A stretch of 64,000 bases of DNA. Source: Flexibacter flexilis DSM 6793. GTDB taxonomy: Bacteria > Bacteroidota > Bacteroidia > Cytophagales > Flexibacteraceae. Position numbers and translations under genes: made by a program. The number at the start of each line of letters is the position of its first letter. The first letter of the stretch is position 1. Below the pieces are notes generated by a model. That model saw only the letters and a program-made list of their open reading frames with translations, was not told the origin of the DNA and ran no database searches. The stretch spans positions 1-64,000 of the forward strand of contig NZ_FOLE01000009.1 of the NCBI RefSeq assembly GCF_900112255.1. Direction: 5' to 3'. Of the stretch, positions 62,916 to 64,000 are shown one piece after another.

Positions 62916-64000
62916 ATGAACACTAAAAAAATTGCCATTATTGGCGCAGGCGTTGCGGGCATTGCCGCGGCTATTCGTTTGCGCACCAAAGGCCACGATG
63001 TAGAAGTATTTGAAGCCAACGATTATTTGGGTGGCAAACTCTCGCTACTGGAGCAAGACGGCTACCGCTTTGACGCTGGCCCTTCGCTGTTTACCATGCC
63101 CGAACTGGTAGAAGAGCTTTTTGCGTTAGCTGGCCGAAATATAGACGATTATTTTCATTACCAAAGACTTACAGAAGGTTGTCGCTATTTCTATGAAGAC
63201 GGAACGCGCATTGTTACGCCTACTTCCGCCCAAGATTTTGCGCAAGAAATCGCCAAACAGACAGGCGAACCCGCCGCCAATATTACCAGCTTTCTGAAAC
63301 GTAGTGCCAATTATTACGGTTTGGTTGGCGAATTGTTTTTGTACAAATCTATGCACAAAACCAGCACGTTTCTGAACTGGAAAGCCGCTAAAGCCATCGC
63401 CCAATTGCCGGCACTGGGCATTTTCAAGACCATGCACGAGGCCAACGCCACGCATTTCCGAAACCCTAAAGTAGTTCAGCTTTTCGACCGCTTCGCCACG
63501 TACAACGGCTCAAGCCCTTACCAAACGCCTGCCTTACTGAACATGATTCCGCATTTGGAACACAACAAAGGCGCGTTTTTGCCCAAAGGCGGCATGTATG
63601 CCATTACCGAAAGTTTGAGCCGCTTGGCCAAAGATTTGGGCGTAAAATTCCATTTGAAAAGTAGGGTAGAAAAAATCTTGACGCAGCAAGGCCGCACCGT
63701 CGGGCTGAAAGTAAATGGCCAAGAATTGCCGTTTGAGGCGGTGGTGAGCAATATGGACATGGTGGCCACTTATCGCAAATTATTAGCCCACGAACCCGCT
63801 CCCGAAAAACTTTTGAGCCAACCCAAATCCAGTTCGGCACTGATTTTTTATTGGGGAATAAATAAGCAATTTGAGCAATTAGGACTGCATAACATCTTGT
63901 TTAGCAGGGATTACGCCACAGAGTTTGACCATATTTTTAAACTAAAAACCATTTATGCCGACCCAACCGTTTACATCAACATTACCAGCAAGCACGAGCC
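62916..64000 (+). CDS. CrtI/CrtD-family carotenoid desaturase, 5' part
   Basis: The first 361 codons of a FAD-dependent carotenoid desaturase; the gene runs off the window end. The dinucleotide motif 'IIGAGVAGIAAAI' is followed by 'VEVFEANDYLGGKLSLLEQ' and 'FDAGPSLFTMPELVEELF', typical of the phytoene desaturase superfamily and close in pattern to the 1-hydroxycarotenoid 3,4-desaturase (CrtD) of Bacteroidota. Phytoene desaturase (CrtI) is the alternative; the C-terminal part and neighbours would decide. It implies pigment synthesis in this organism. The start is ATG 62916, 110 nt from the divergent uvrB. Confidence 0.88.
   Translation, partial: MNTKKIAIIGAGVAGIAAAIRLRTKGHDVEVFEANDYLGGKLSLLEQDGYRFDAGPSLFTMPELVEELFALAGRNIDDYFHYQRLTEGCRYFYEDGTRIVTPTSAQDFAQEIAKQTGEPAANITSFLKRSANYYGLVGELFLYKSMHKTSTFLNWKAAKAIAQLPALGIFKTMHEANATHFRNPKVVQLFDRFATYNGSSPYQTPALLNMIPHLEHNKGAFLPKGGMYAITESLSRLAKDLGVKFHLKSRVEKILTQQGRTVGLKVNGQELPFEAVVSNMDMVATYRKLLAHEPAPEKLLSQPKSSSALIFYWGINKQFEQLGLHNILFSRDYATEFDHIFKLKTIYADPTVYINITSKHE

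Overview
The window is a 64 kb piece of a Bacteroidota chromosome, most likely class Cytophagia (a gliding, carotenoid-making, Flexibacter-like bacterium). Supporting signs are gldF and gldG, a porX-type regulator of the type IX secretion system (T9SS), two secreted proteins with T9SS C-terminal sorting domains, a TonB-dependent receptor with a carboxypeptidase-like N-domain, GH97 and GH31 glucosidases, Bacteroidota-type promoters (TTTG, about 19-23 nt, then TAnnTTTG) and AT-rich leaders without clear Shine-Dalgarno sites. Base composition is moderate, except for an AT-rich cassette at 9.4-12.3 kb.

Layout. 0-0.7 kb: 3' end of a 5S rRNA (end of an rRNA operon) and the last 46 codons of a broken htpG. 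0.7-9.4 kb: a 1603-residue T9SS adhesin-like protein, a GH97 glucosidase, thioredoxin and an esterase. 9.4-12.3 kb: a compact three-gene defence-like operon (C5 DNA methyltransferase, DUF262 protein, HEPN protein) placed against the 3' end of rpsB, where tsf would normally be. 12.4-14.1 kb: rplM-rpsI-rpsB. 14.4-19.6 kb: an unrecognised four-TM coiled-coil protein, porX, and a pseudouridine synthase with seven 105-bp in-frame repeats. 20-27.9 kb: housekeeping genes (sucC, truA, fmt, gamma-carbonic anhydrase, HMG-CoA lyase, NlpC/P60, DinB-like). 28-38.1 kb: TonB receptor, STAS-like protein, phaB-like reductase, mfd, an M28 peptidase and a YfiR-like protein.

38.3-39.5 kb holds a dead restriction-modification pair, converging tail to tail: an HTH-C5 methyltransferase with an internal deletion and a frameshift, and an Eco47II-like endonuclease that appears to have lost its catalytic centre. 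39.6-46.1 kb: CBS protein, hydrolase, bioA, M28 peptidase, J-domain/TPR protein and a CxxCH-containing T9SS protein. 46.2-46.5 kb: tRNA genes Lys, Leu and Arg. 46.5-58.3 kb: SH3-like protein, mnmD, inositol monophosphatase, GH31, ilvE, small proteins, mutL, gldG and gldF. 58.5-64 kb: a choice-of-anchor I lipoprotein, a NifU-type Fe-S protein, uvrB, and the start of a carotenoid desaturase cut by the window end.

How the genes fit together. Surface biology is the main theme: gldFG for motility, porX for T9SS control, and T9SS cargo. mfd, uvrB and mutL are repair genes spread through the window, not one cluster. Two unrelated modification systems of different age are present: one looks intact and recently gained (9.4-12.3 kb), the other is decayed (38.3-39.5 kb). 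Several gene 3' stubs sit next to terminators, which suggests past deletion or rearrangement at those points. No CRISPR array, insertion sequence or prophage was seen.
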